The translations under genes were made by a program, and so were the position numbers. A stretch of 64,000 bases of DNA from JBBQCW01 sp038319025 (GTDB lineage: Bacteria; Actinomycetota; Thermoleophilia; Solirubrobacterales; Solirubrobacteraceae): NCBI GenBank assembly GCA_038319025.1, contig JBBQCW010000002.1:1-64000 (forward strand), given 5' to 3'. Positions 8,730-16,505 of this stretch are shown piece after piece. The notes below the pieces were generated by a model. It had not been told where the DNA came from, searched no databases, and saw only the letters and a list, made by a program, of their open reading frames with translations. The stretch's first letter is position 1. Every line of letters starts with the position of its first letter.

Positions 8730-9149
8730 CTACTGGTCGTTTCTGGGTTGGGCCCGCGTCGCCGCGCGGACCTGATCAATGGTCAATGGGTCCTCGAAAA
8801 CGACGGTCATCACGCGGACGATCGCCGGGACCTTCACGCCCTCCTGGTGTAGGCGGCGAGCGAACTCGACGCGATACTCCGTCGACTTTGCGCGCGGGCC
8901 ACCGAGCCGAAACGTCCACCGCTTTGACCACGTGACGCGGTTCACGCGCTGAGCCTTCGCGCGCATCCGCTCGTTGTACTCCGGGTCAACCCAGTTGCGG
9001 ACGGTGTCGTACGTTGGGCGCATGCCGTGCTCGCGATGGATGATCTTCGCGATGCTGTGCGGCGACCAGCCCACGGCATGCAGCTCCCGGGCTTGGGTGA
9101 TGATGTGCCCCGGGTAGCGCCGCGACGTAGGGCTGCTCGTGGCGCTCAT
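8730..9149 (-). CDS. Helix-turn-helix phage protein
   Basis: The start at 9149 is chosen because its ATGA overlaps the stop of the upstream gene; a longer reading from 9209 would overlap that gene much more. The 139-residue product has a clear helix-turn-helix at about residues 20-50 (AVGWSPHSIAKIIHREHG... TYDTVRNWVD), similar to resolvase- or terminase-small-subunit-type DNA-binding domains. A second helical pair (HQEGVKVPAIVRVMT... TIDQVRAA) lies at the C-terminus. A regulator or DNA-recognition function is likely; the specific role is unknown. Confidence 0.55.
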   Translation of the reverse strand: MSATSSPTSRRYPGHIITQARELHAVGWSPHSIAKIIHREHGMRPTYDTVRNWVDPEYNERMRAKAQRVNRVTWSKRWTFRLGGPRAKSTEYRVEFARRLHQEGVKVPAIVRVMTVVFEDPLTIDQVRAATRAQPRNDQ

Positions 9150-9343
9150 GACACACCGATCGCTGGCACGCACAAGCCGTACGTTTCGGTGGGCTCCCGG
9201 CCATGCCACTGGCCGAACAACTGGCCGACCAGCGGCTGATGGCGGTCTACCTGCGCGACGGTCGGCAGCTCGTCGACGCCCTCAACGAGGATCGTGACGC
9301 GATGCCCGCTGGTATCCAGGGCGACGATCTTCACGTCGAACAC
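9146..9343 (-). CDS. Small phage protein of unknown function
   Basis: This 65-residue protein has a beta-strand pattern at its start (FDVKIVALDTSGHRVTILVEG) followed by a Gln-rich segment. It is coupled by a 4-base overlap to the downstream gene and overlaps the end of the upstream winged-helix gene by 13 bases. Nothing recognisable beyond that. Confidence 0.5.
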   Translation of the reverse strand: MFDVKIVALDTSGHRVTILVEGVDELPTVAQVDRHQPLVGQLFGQWHGREPTETYGLCVPAIGVS

Positions 9344-9588
9344 GTCGCCTCGCTCTCCTCGAGCACGGCCCGGCCATAGTTGACCAGCGTGTAGCGGCCA
9401 TGCAGGTGCAAGGCCACCATGCCCTGGCCTCGCATCGCTGCGAGGTACTTCGCGACGCGCATCTCGGTCAACATCACTTCGCCGGCGATGTCGGCCGCGA
9501 ACGCGCCCTCGTGGTTGTCCCGGAGCACGGCGAGCACACTGAGCACTGCCGTGTTCCGGGTGAGTGGTACGTCGGTCGAGAGAGCCAC
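9331..9588 (-). CDS. Winged-helix-like phage protein
   Basis: The GTG at 9588 is chosen because AAGGAG lies 7 bases upstream; the longer open frame has no ribosome site and runs into the initiator gene. The 85-residue product alternates helices and a beta hairpin (SVLAVLRDNHEG, AADIAGEVMLTEMRVAKYLAAMRGQGMV, HLHGRYTLV), the pattern of a winged-helix DNA-binding domain. It follows the replication initiator by 20 bases and may regulate early genes. Confidence 0.55.
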   Translation of the reverse strand: MALSTDVPLTRNTAVLSVLAVLRDNHEGAFAADIAGEVMLTEMRVAKYLAAMRGQGMVALHLHGRYTLVNYGRAVLEESEATCST

Positions 9589-9608
9589 TCTCGGTCTCCT
9601 TCGGTTGG

Positions 9609-10409
9609 TTAGGGGAAGTTGTGGGTGCACGGCACGACGACGACCTGGCGGCCGCCGGTGTGCTGTGCGATCAAGCGCGTGAGGCGTCCCTCGACCCAGC
9701 CGACGGTTGCCGGTGGGGCAGCGAGCACGACTTCGCCGGTCGTGATCGAGTGAGGGTGCAACGTGGCGATCCAAAGATCGAACGTGGCCTGATCCATCGT
9801 CGCGGCCAACTGGTCGCTGATCGGCTTCCACGCCGACAGCAAGTCATCGGCGACGGCAGCAGGGTGCGGGTGGTTCGCCTCCACCCATGCGGCCAGTTCG
9901 GCCGAGTACTTGGCCTGATCGCTTTTCCGTCGTCCTTTCGGTGCGACGGGTCGGGGGCTGCTCCCCCCGCTCGCGGGGGGTTGGGGGGGTTGCTGTAGAC
10001 GTTTCGGGTTAAAGGACGGTTCGGGCGCAAAATCCGACAGGATTGCTGTCGGTTCTTGCGCCCCACCCCGCAAATCTTGCGCCGGTGCAGATTCTGCGGG
10101 GGGCGCAAGATCTGCGCCCCCTCCCAGAGTCGACGGGGGCGCAGTATTTGCGCCCATGCGCACCGTGTAGACGGTGGTGCCGTAGCGGCTCACGCCGGCC
10201 TCGATGATCGACCCTTCCTTGGCGAGATCCCGGAGTGCGTACTGCACGTTCCGGGGGCTCATGCGGCACTCGTGCGCGATCGTCGCGACGGACGGGTACG
10301 CGCCGGTGCCGTCGTCGCTGGCGTGGTCGGCGAGGACGATGAGGACGAGCCGGTTGCCGAGCTTGGCCTCGCTGTTCTTCAGCACCCAGGCCAGGGGATG
10401 AACGCTCAC
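9609..10409 (-). CDS. Phage replication initiator (winged helix plus DnaA-N-like domain)
   Basis: The GTG at 10409 starts a 266-residue protein at SVHPLAWVLKNSEAKLGNR. Residues about 10-80 form a winged-helix domain (SVATIAHECRMSPRNVQYAL, DLAKEGSI), the type found in phage initiators. Residues about 85-165 are a low-complexity Ala/Pro/Gly linker. Residues about 185-266 resemble DnaA domain I (WKPISDQLAATMDQATFDLW followed by a beta pair and a WVEGRL helix), the part of DnaA that contacts the helicase. The linker DNA carries palindromic repeats (10023-10155), so the origin probably lies inside the gene, as in lambda O. It is the first gene of the leftward early operon. Confidence 0.75.
   Translation of the reverse strand: MSVHPLAWVLKNSEAKLGNRLVLIVLADHASDDGTGAYPSVATIAHECRMSPRNVQYALRDLAKEGSIIEAGVSRYGTTVYTVRMGANTAPPSTLGGGADLAPPAESAPAQDLRGGAQEPTAILSDFAPEPSFNPKRLQQPPQPPASGGSSPRPVAPKGRRKSDQAKYSAELAAWVEANHPHPAAVADDLLSAWKPISDQLAATMDQATFDLWIATLHPHSITTGEVVLAAPPATVGWVEGRLTRLIAQHTGGRQVVVVPCTHNFP
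10023..10155. repeat. Palindromic iteron cluster inside the initiator gene (candidate phage origin)
   Basis: The consensus is GGGCGCA-N5-TGCGCCC. The two best copies are at 10099-10121 and 10135-10155. Degenerate copies lie at 10069-10084 and 10086-10099. At 10023-10063 the two halves are split around a CCGACAG/CTGTCGG hairpin, giving one long palindrome. All fall in the linker-coding part of the initiator, so the protein sequence is free to vary there. The arrangement is what is known for phages whose initiator binds iterons within its own gene. Confidence 0.75.
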
Positions 10410-10600
10410 GTGACCCCCGGCCCTGGGAGAATGCTGCGTGTGCGTCCCAACTCGAGGGCGTGTGCGTCCCTGTTGCGACCCACACGGCCGGGTCCGCCCG
10501 CAAACGGCTGCGTTTTGGTGCGGGCCGGTTCGGACCGCACAGCGGGCTGATTTCGCGTCGGTTCGGGACGGTGCGGTCCCGTGCGGTTTTCTGTGTCTAG
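10410..10600. promoter_or_regulatory. Initiator leader and prophage-end region with 13-bp direct repeats
   Basis: No gene is seen between the initiator start and the end of ssrA. GCGTGTGCGTCCC occurs twice, at 10436-10448 and 10458-10470, with a 22-bp period (two helical turns), just upstream of the initiator start. This suits a repressor or initiator binding to one DNA face. A CGGGAC/GTCCCG inverted repeat lies at 10565-10582, close to the presumed attachment site. Confidence 0.45.
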
Positions 10601-10640
10601 TGGAGACGGCGGGAATCGAACCCGCGTCCACGATCGCGTC
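10601..10640 (-). other. Candidate prophage attachment site in the 3' end of ssrA
   Basis: Phage-type genes lie on one side and host genes on the other, with the boundary at the tRNA-like 3' end of ssrA, a frequent integration target. The other att copy would lie left of the window, so the core cannot be defined here. Confidence 0.5.
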
Positions 10641-10965
10641 CTGATGGCGTCTACGAGCGTAGCCGGCACTCTGATCTCATCCCGATGTCGCCTTGCCGGC
10701 GGGGTATTTCGGGACCAGCTCCCTGAAAATGTCTCCGGTTCGGCGGGAGCGGGCCTCCCCGGATGAAGCCGACATTTTGATTCCGGAACAACCCCGCGGT
10801 CGGCAGGCGGGGGCCGAAACCTCACTCACCTAGAGTTATCTAGGCAGCGAGGGCGTACTCGTGAGAGTCCGCACATATGGTTTTGCCGGGTGTTTAACGA
10901 GGCCTCCCGACACCTCGACTCGCAACCACCCGAACGAGCCGACCGCGTCGAAGCCTGTCGTCCCC
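10601..10965 (-). ncRNA. ssrA: tmRNA (transfer-messenger RNA)
   Basis: The 5' end (10965) reads GGGGACGACAGGCTTCGAC, the conserved tmRNA start. The 3' end has a T-arm GCGGGTTCGATTCCCGC and an acceptor strand CGTCTCC that pairs with GGGGACG at the 5' end (six Watson-Crick pairs and one G-U), followed by the discriminator A at 10601. CCA is not encoded (CTA follows). The tag frame at 10840-10872 reads ADSHEYALAA then TAG, with GCG as the resume codon. It rescues ribosomes stalled on broken mRNAs with SmpB, which is encoded 3 kb away, and RNase R is next to smpB. Confidence 0.95.
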
Positions 10966-11014
10966 GGGTGTTTCCTACGCCCTTCAGTGTAAAGCACCCA
11001 CGAGGCGCTCACGA

Positions 11015-11383
11015 TCAGCGCGCGACGAGTTCCACGCGGTTGCCCCACGGGTCGGCCACGTAGAAGCGCCGCACCCCGGGGATCGCCGCATCCCAGGTCA
11101 CCGCCTCACCGGCTGAATGCAGCCGTGCGGCAAGGGCATCCAGAGCCGACTCGCCGTCGACCGCGAAGGCCGGGTGGGCCTTGCGCGCCGGTGTAAAGCG
11201 CGCCTCCACGCCGACGTGGATCTCCTGCGCGCCGCAGGTGAACCACGCCCCGCCGCGGCCGGCCAGCGCCGTTGGCTTGGGCGTCTCACTCATCCCGAGC
11301 AGCTCACCGTAGAACCGGCGCGCCTCGGCCTCGCACCCCGCGGGCGCCGCGACCTGCACGTGATCGAGTCCGGTGACCGTCAT
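11015..11383 (-). CDS. VOC (glyoxalase/bleomycin-resistance-like) family protein
   Basis: The 122-residue product starts TGLDHVQVAAPAG and ends VRRFYVADPWGNRVELVAR, the two ends of a single VOC unit with its beta-alpha-beta-beta-beta repeats. Metal-ligand candidates are His8 and the Glu in the last strand. VOC proteins cover glyoxalases, dioxygenases and resistance proteins, so the substrate cannot be assigned. It is a single gene next to ssrA and is probably transcribed alone. Confidence 0.8.
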   Translation of the reverse strand: MTVTGLDHVQVAAPAGCEAEARRFYGELLGMSETPKPTALAGRGGAWFTCGAQEIHVGVEARFTPARKAHPAFAVDGESALDALAARLHSAGEAVTWDAAIPGVRRFYVADPWGNRVELVAR

Positions 11384-11594
11384 CTCTTCAGAGGAGCTCC
11401 GTACCGAAAGGGAACGAAGTAGACGCGAATCACGAGCCTGCTTGGGGAGCTCTCCTCCGATGACGCCGTTGCCGGCACCTTCGGTCTCTGAGCGGCGATC
11501 CTCTCACCCCGGTGGATTCGCTCTCTGCGGCTCGGATCCGCGTCTGAGATCAACGTCCCAAACCGCCGCGAGCGCGTCAAGGGGATCGCCACAT
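11384..11594. other. Intergenic region between two leftward genes
   Basis: About 210 bases lie between the acetyltransferase stop and the VOC start. No gene, hairpin with a U-run or convincing promoter is seen. Confidence 0.4.
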
Positions 11595-12131
11595 TCACTC
11601 CGCAATCACCGGATATTTCTCGTAGATCGACAGGTCCCAGGCGTACGCGGGGTGCGTGATCGAAGGCCCAGGCACCATTCCCAGCTTCTCCGCCACGCGC
11701 ACGGAAGCCACGTTCTCGGGTCGGATGATCGAGATGACGCGATCCAGGCCCAGAGAGCCAAACGCCCAGGCGATCGCCGCCGCCCCACCCTCGGTGGCCA
11801 GCCCCTGTCCCCACCACGCTCGGTCAAATCGCCAGCCCACCTCCACCGCGGGCATCACGGCCGGCAGGAAGAACGGGACGGCCAGGCCCACGAAGCCCAC
11901 CGGCGAGTCTTCGCCGTGCGGCACTGCGGCCCAGACCCCGAACCCATGGTCCTCCCAGTGCGCGACCACACGACCCAACGAGAACCGCGCTGCGCCCGCC
12001 CCCATCGGGCGTCCGTCGGCGACCCACCGCATCACGTCCTGGTCTGCGCACAGCCTCACGAACGCGGCTAGATCCGCTGCCGATCGCGTCCAGGGACGCA
12101 GGTGCATCCGCTCCGTGTCTGCTGTCCGCAT
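11595..12131 (-). CDS. GNAT family N-acetyltransferase (RimJ/RimL-like)
   Basis: The 178-residue product starts at the ATG at 12131, which has a TAGATT element 7 bases upstream and divergent pepF beyond it. It opens with ERMHLRPWTRSAADL, has the acetyl-CoA-binding loop AWWGQGLATEGGAAAIAWAF (an R/QxxGxG/A-type motif), and then RVISIIRPENVASVRVAEKLGM, all in the order of RimJ-type acetyltransferases that modify protein N-termini or small molecules. The substrate is unknown. Confidence 0.85.
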   Translation of the reverse strand: MRTADTERMHLRPWTRSAADLAAFVRLCADQDVMRWVADGRPMGAGAARFSLGRVVAHWEDHGFGVWAAVPHGEDSPVGFVGLAVPFFLPAVMPAVEVGWRFDRAWWGQGLATEGGAAAIAWAFGSLGLDRVISIIRPENVASVRVAEKLGMVPGPSITHPAYAWDLSIYEKYPVIAE

Positions 12132-12138
12132 CGCCGGC

Positions 12139-12148
12139 AATCTAGTCT
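12139..12148. promoter_or_regulatory. Overlapping divergent -10 elements (acetyltransferase/pepF)
   Basis: The decamer AATCTAGTCT contains TAGATT on the minus strand and TAGTCT on the plus strand, sharing the central TA. Each ends 7 bases from its start codon (12131 minus, 12156 plus), and neither gene has a Shine-Dalgarno sequence. The two genes are separated by only 24 bases, so both mRNAs are probably leaderless. Confidence 0.65.
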
Positions 12149-12155
12149 TGCCGAC

Positions 12156-13958
12156 ATGAGCACCACTGAGCTGGACAACGTTGCCTGGGATCTCGAGCCC
12201 CTCGTCGATGGTGAGGGCGACGCCGGCTGCGACCGGTTGCTGGGCGAAGCCCTTTCCCTCGCGCAGGCGTTTGCCGCGCAGCACGCCGGCGGTGTGGCCG
12301 ACCTCGACGGCCCCGGCCTTGTTGAGGCCGTGCAGCAGATGGCCGATATCTCCGACCTTGTCGGGCGCGCGGGCAGTTATGCCTCGCTGCGCTTCTCGGT
12401 CGATACCGCTGACCCGCAGATCGGTGCGCTCATCGCCCGCGTGCAGGAGCGCGGAACGGAGATCGAGACGCTCCTCATCTTTTTCGAGCTGGAATGGGCA
12501 GAGCTGGATGACACGCACGCCGACCAGCTGATCGCCGCCGACGGCCTCGAGCAGGCCCGCCACTTCCTGCGCAGCACGCGCCGCTACCGCCCGCACCTGC
12601 TCACGGAGCCGGAGGAGAAGATCCTCGCCGAGAAGTCGGTCACCGGCTCAGGCGCCTGGTCGCGACTGTTCAGCGAGCTGACCAGTTCGCTGACGGTCAA
12701 CCTCCCGGATGCCGATGAGCCGGTCGCGCTCGACGTTGCGTTGAGCCGCCTCTCCTCCCCCGACCGCGACGTGCGCCGGACGGTGGCCGAAGCAGTCACC
12801 GAGGCGCTCGAGCCCGGGCTGCGCACACGCGCGTACGTGTTCAACACGCTGCTGGCCGACAAGTCGACCGATGACCGCCTGCGCTCCTACCCCACCTGGT
12901 TGTCGGCCCGCAACCTCTCCAACGAGGCCAGCGACGAATCGGTACAGGCGCTGGTTCAGGCCGTCCGTGACAACTACGACATCCCCCAGCGCTGGTACCG
13001 ACTCAAGGCGCAGGTCCTTGGCATCGACCGGATCGCTGACTACGACCGCATGGCATCGGTCAGCGATGTGGAGGAGGAGGTCAGCTGGGAGGACGCCGTC
13101 GACATGGTCCTCGGCGCCTACGGGGACTTCTCGCCCGAGCTGGCGGACTGCGCGCGACAGTTCTTCGACAACCCGTGGATCGACGCGCCCGTGCGCCCGG
13201 CCAAGCGTGGTGGCGCGTTCTGCGCCTACACGACCCCGTCCGTGCACCCGTATCTGCTCCTCAACTACACGAGCAAACGACGCGACGTGCTCACGCTCGC
13301 CCACGAACTCGGCCACGGCGTCCATGCTGCCCTGGCCATTCCTCGCGGGATCTTCGAGCAGCACACGCCGCTCACCGTCTGCGAGACAGCGTCGGTGTTC
13401 GGGGAGACGCTCGTGTTCAACCGCCTGCTCGGCGAGGCCGCCACGCCCGAGAGCCGCTTGTCGCTGCTGGCCTCCAACATCGAGGACTCCATCGCCACGG
13501 TGTTCCGTCAGACGGCGATGAACCGCTTTGAGGACCTCGTGCACACCGAGCGCCGCGAGCGCGGCGAGTTGTCCACGGACACGTTCGGCGCGCTTTGGGC
13601 CCAGTCCCAGGAGGAGATGGTGGGCGACTCGGTCGAGGTGACCGAGGGATACCGCACCTGGTGGTCCTACGTCCCCCACTTCATCGGCACGCCCGGCTAC
13701 GTGTACGCGTACGCCTACGGCAAGCTGCTGGCGCTGTCGGTCTACGGCCGGTACCTGGAGGAGGGTGAGGCGTTCGTGCCCCGCTACCTGGAGATGCTGG
13801 CGGCCGGCGGCTCGCTGCCGCCGGAGGAGCTGGCGAAGATCGCCGGCCTGGACCTCACTGACCCGCAGTTCTGGCACGACGGCCTGGCGATTGTTCGACG
13901 GGAGTTGGACGACGCCGAGGAAGCGGCCCGCGCCGCCGGGCGGGTGACGTCGCCTTAG
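12156..13958 (+). CDS. pepF: M3-family oligoendopeptidase F
   Basis: The 600-residue protein has the zinc-binding HELGH at residues 383-387 followed by a downstream Glu in VCETASVFGETLVF, the third ligand region of M3 metallopeptidases. Length and layout (long helical N-terminal half, catalytic C-terminal third with YRTWWSYVPHFIGTPGYVYAYA) match PepF, a cytosolic enzyme that cleaves short oligopeptides. The ATG at 12156 is preferred over an upstream frame because a -10 element precedes it by 7 bases. It converges on smpB, with 6 bases between the stops. Confidence 0.93.
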   Translation: MSTTELDNVAWDLEPLVDGEGDAGCDRLLGEALSLAQAFAAQHAGGVADLDGPGLVEAVQQMADISDLVGRAGSYASLRFSVDTADPQIGALIARVQERGTEIETLLIFFELEWAELDDTHADQLIAADGLEQARHFLRSTRRYRPHLLTEPEEKILAEKSVTGSGAWSRLFSELTSSLTVNLPDADEPVALDVALSRLSSPDRDVRRTVAEAVTEALEPGLRTRAYVFNTLLADKSTDDRLRSYPTWLSARNLSNEASDESVQALVQAVRDNYDIPQRWYRLKAQVLGIDRIADYDRMASVSDVEEEVSWEDAVDMVLGAYGDFSPELADCARQFFDNPWIDAPVRPAKRGGAFCAYTTPSVHPYLLLNYTSKRRDVLTLAHELGHGVHAALAIPRGIFEQHTPLTVCETASVFGETLVFNRLLGEAATPESRLSLLASNIEDSIATVFRQTAMNRFEDLVHTERRERGELSTDTFGALWAQSQEEMVGDSVEVTEGYRTWWSYVPHFIGTPGYVYAYAYGKLLALSVYGRYLEEGEAFVPRYLEMLAAGGSLPPEELAKIAGLDLTDPQFWHDGLAIVRRELDDAEEAARAAGRVTSP

Positions 13959-13964
13959 CCGCGA

Positions 13965-14444
13965 CTACCGCTCGGCCTCGCGCAGCGCGCGCTGCATGTC
14001 GCGCTTGCTGTCGCGTTCCTTGATCGCTTCGCGCTTGTCGAACTGATCCTTGCCGCGGCCGAGGGCGACCTCGACCTTGGCGTGCGGGCCTTTGAAGTAG
14101 ATGCGCGTCGGAACGAGGGTGAACCCGCGCTCGGAGACCGTGGCGTCGAGCCGTTCGATCTCCTTGCGATGGGCGAGCAGCTTGCGGGGACGCTCCGGTT
14201 CATGGTTGTCGCGCCCGGCGGCCTGGTAGGGCGGGATGTGCACGTTGTGGAGCCACATCTCCCCGCGGGAGATGGCGACGTAGCCGTCCTTGATCTGCAC
14301 GTTGCCGACGCGCATCGACTTGACCTCGGTCCCGGTGAGCTGCATGCCGCACTCGAGGCGCTCGAGCAGCTCATAGCGGTAGGAGGCGTAGCGGTTGCTG
14401 GCCACGTCGCCGGCGTCGACCTTCTTCTTCTTGCTCTTGGCCAT
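13965..14444 (-). CDS. smpB: SsrA-binding protein SmpB
   Basis: The 159-residue product has the SmpB landmarks: ASNRYASYRYELLERLECGMQLTGTEVKS, the GEMWLHNVHIPPY segment, and the basic C-terminal tail RGKDQFDKREAIKERDSKRDMQR that enters the empty mRNA channel. It binds the tRNA-like domain of tmRNA and delivers it to stalled ribosomes. It lies 3 bases downstream of rnr in the same operon and about 3 kb upstream of ssrA. Confidence 0.97.
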   Translation of the reverse strand: MAKSKKKKVDAGDVASNRYASYRYELLERLECGMQLTGTEVKSMRVGNVQIKDGYVAISRGEMWLHNVHIPPYQAAGRDNHEPERPRKLLAHRKEIERLDATVSERGFTLVPTRIYFKGPHAKVEVALGRGKDQFDKREAIKERDSKRDMQRALREAER

Positions 14445-14447
14445 GAG

Positions 14448-16505
14448 CTATCGGCGGGGACGCTTGGAAGGCGCCTTGCCCTTTCCGCCGCCGCCCTTCT
14501 TGCCCTTGCCGACCTTCTTGGGTCCCTTGCCGCGCAGCTCTTCCTTGGCGGCCTGCTTCTTGGCCTTCTTCGCCGCCTCGGCCTTGGCCTTGGTCTTGAA
14601 GTTGCGGCCCTTACGCTGCCGGGGCTTGGCCGGGTGAAAGTCGGGGCCGTCGGGGTCCTTCGGCGGACGTTTGGGCCGGCCCTCCGTGATCGTGGGGGCA
14701 TCCTTCAGGACAGGCGCTGCGGCCTGCTCCTCAGCGTCGGGGGCGAGATCCAGATCGACGCGGCCGCGCGGCACGTCGACCTTCGCCACACGGACCATGA
14801 TCGGGTCGCCGAGGCGGATCGTCGTGCCCGTCCGCTCGCCACGCAGGATCGTGCTCTGCTCGTTCAGCTCGAACCAGTCGCCGGTGATGCGCCTCACGGG
14901 CAGCATGCCGTCAGTACCGCTCTCCCCGAACGCGATGAAGGCGCCCGCGGAGATGAGCCCGGTCACCTCACCCTCCCACGCCGTCTGCCACCCCTGCTCG
15001 AACAGCGCCTTCTCCAGCACGAAGCAGCGGACGATGTCGTCGGCGTCGCGCTCGATGACCATCGCCGCGCGCTCGCGGGCGGAACAGTCGACGCCGCTCT
15101 CCTCCATCACGCTCGCCCGTGGCGCGTCCTCGCCCGCGCCGATTGCGGCCAGCAGCGCCCGGTGGACGATCAGGTCGGGGTAGCGGCGGATCGGTGAAGT
15201 GAAGTGGCAGTAATCCTGGAGGCCCAAGCCGGCGTGACCCAGGGGCTTGGGGTCATAGCGCGCCTGCTTGAGCGACCGCAGGACGAGCGAGGTGAGTGCG
15301 GCGCGGCCGTGCCCGGTCTTGCGGACGTGCTCGTCGACGAGCCGCGAGCAGGCCGCGATCACTTCGCCGGCTTCGGCGGCGGACATGTTGGCCCGGACGG
15401 GCGGGGTCCGCACGCCCAGCGATGAGAGCTGCTCCACCAAGCGCTCGGCCCCTTCAGCTTCCGGGCGCTCGTGTACGCGGTAGAGCGCCGGCAACTCGCG
15501 CTCGCGCAGCAGTTTGGCCACCTGCTGGTTGGCCGCGATCATCAGATGCTCGATCAGGCGGTGGGACTCGGTCTGCACGCTGCGGGCGATGTCGGCCACG
15601 TGACCGTGGTTGTCAAAACGGAACTCCGGCTCACTCGTCTCGATGGCCAGCGCCGCGCCCTGCCCCTCGCGGCGCGCCTGCAGCGCGGCCGACACGCTGC
15701 GCGCCAGCGTGAGCGGCGTGGCCCACGGCTCCGCCGCCTCATCTGCCCCGGCAAAGATGCGGTCCACGGCGTCGTAGTCCAGCCGCATGTCTGACCGGAT
15801 GAGTGAGCGGTAGAACGTCGCCTTGACGACGTCGGTCCCGTCGTAGTCAAGTTCGGCGGTGACGGCGAGGCGCTCGACCCCCGGGACGAGGGAGCACGCC
15901 TCGTTCGACAGTGCCTCGGGCAGCATCGGCTCGACGGCGCCGGGAACGTAGACGCTGGTGCCGCGCCGGTAGGCCTCGCGGTCGATCGGCGACCCGGGGC
16001 GCACGTAGGCGCTGACGTCGGCGATGTGAACCCAGATCCGTACCTTGCTCGGATCCTCGGGGTCGAGCGCTTCGGCGGAGATCGCGTCGTCGAAGTCCTT
16101 GGCCGTGGTCGGGTCGATCGTGAAGGTGACGAGGTCGCGTAGGTCGCGCCGCGCTGAACCGGCTGGATCATTCTCGGCCGCCGCGGTGGCGGCCTCGCGG
16201 GCCGCCGTCTCCACACCGGGTGGGAACCGGCGCTCAAGCCCGCGGTCGAGCATCAGCGCCTCGACGACATCCCGCGCCACATCAGGACGACCGAGCAGCC
16301 GCACGACCCTGGCGCGCCCCTTGGCCGCGGGCTGCACGAGCACGAGGCGCCCGGCCGTAGCGTTCTTGTCGCGCTCGACCGCCATCGCCGGCGCGGCGCG
16401 GCCTCGCGGCCCACCGGGCTGCGGGAAGTAGGGCTCCGCGACCATGAACTTGCCGCGCTGAGCCAGCACGGCAACCACCGGGGCACCGCGCGGACGCTCG
16501 CTCAT
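14448..16505 (-). CDS. rnr: Ribonuclease R (RNB family exoribonuclease)
   Basis: The 685-residue protein has the RNB catalytic signature TIDPTTAKDFDDAIS (Asp residues that bind magnesium), the ALSNEACSLVPG and HFTSPIRRYPDLIVHR motifs, and a C-terminal S1 domain. It ends in a long Lys/Arg/Gly tail of about 75 residues (KAKAEAAKKAKK..., KRPRR). It is shorter than enterobacterial RNase R and appears to lack the N-terminal helix-turn-helix. It degrades structured and tmRNA-released transcripts. Its start overlaps the S41 protease stop by 4 bases, and smpB follows. Confidence 0.93.
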   Translation of the reverse strand: MSERPRGAPVVAVLAQRGKFMVAEPYFPQPGGPRGRAAPAMAVERDKNATAGRLVLVQPAAKGRARVVRLLGRPDVARDVVEALMLDRGLERRFPPGVETAAREAATAAAENDPAGSARRDLRDLVTFTIDPTTAKDFDDAISAEALDPEDPSKVRIWVHIADVSAYVRPGSPIDREAYRRGTSVYVPGAVEPMLPEALSNEACSLVPGVERLAVTAELDYDGTDVVKATFYRSLIRSDMRLDYDAVDRIFAGADEAAEPWATPLTLARSVSAALQARREGQGAALAIETSEPEFRFDNHGHVADIARSVQTESHRLIEHLMIAANQQVAKLLRERELPALYRVHERPEAEGAERLVEQLSSLGVRTPPVRANMSAAEAGEVIAACSRLVDEHVRKTGHGRAALTSLVLRSLKQARYDPKPLGHAGLGLQDYCHFTSPIRRYPDLIVHRALLAAIGAGEDAPRASVMEESGVDCSARERAAMVIERDADDIVRCFVLEKALFEQGWQTAWEGEVTGLISAGAFIAFGESGTDGMLPVRRITGDWFELNEQSTILRGERTGTTIRLGDPIMVRVAKVDVPRGRVDLDLAPDAEEQAAAPVLKDAPTITEGRPKRPPKDPDGPDFHPAKPRQRKGRNFKTKAKAEAAKKAKKQAAKEELRGKGPKKVGKGKKGGGGKGKAPSKRPRR

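Noticed and set aside
4647..10409. Integrase or excisionase among the early phage genes
   Set aside because: None of the frames shows the tyrosine-recombinase R-H-R-Y set or a serine-recombinase catalytic domain; the small helix-turn-helix proteins are too short to be recombinases.
10601..10640. A tRNA gene at the phage-host junction
   Set aside because: Only the T-arm and acceptor strand are tRNA-like; the 5' partner is 365 bases away with a tag frame between, so it is tmRNA.
11595..12596. A 333-codon reading of the acetyltransferase that runs into pepF
   Set aside because: The first about 155 residues are antisense to pepF and do not resemble GNAT; the start at 12131 matches the family.
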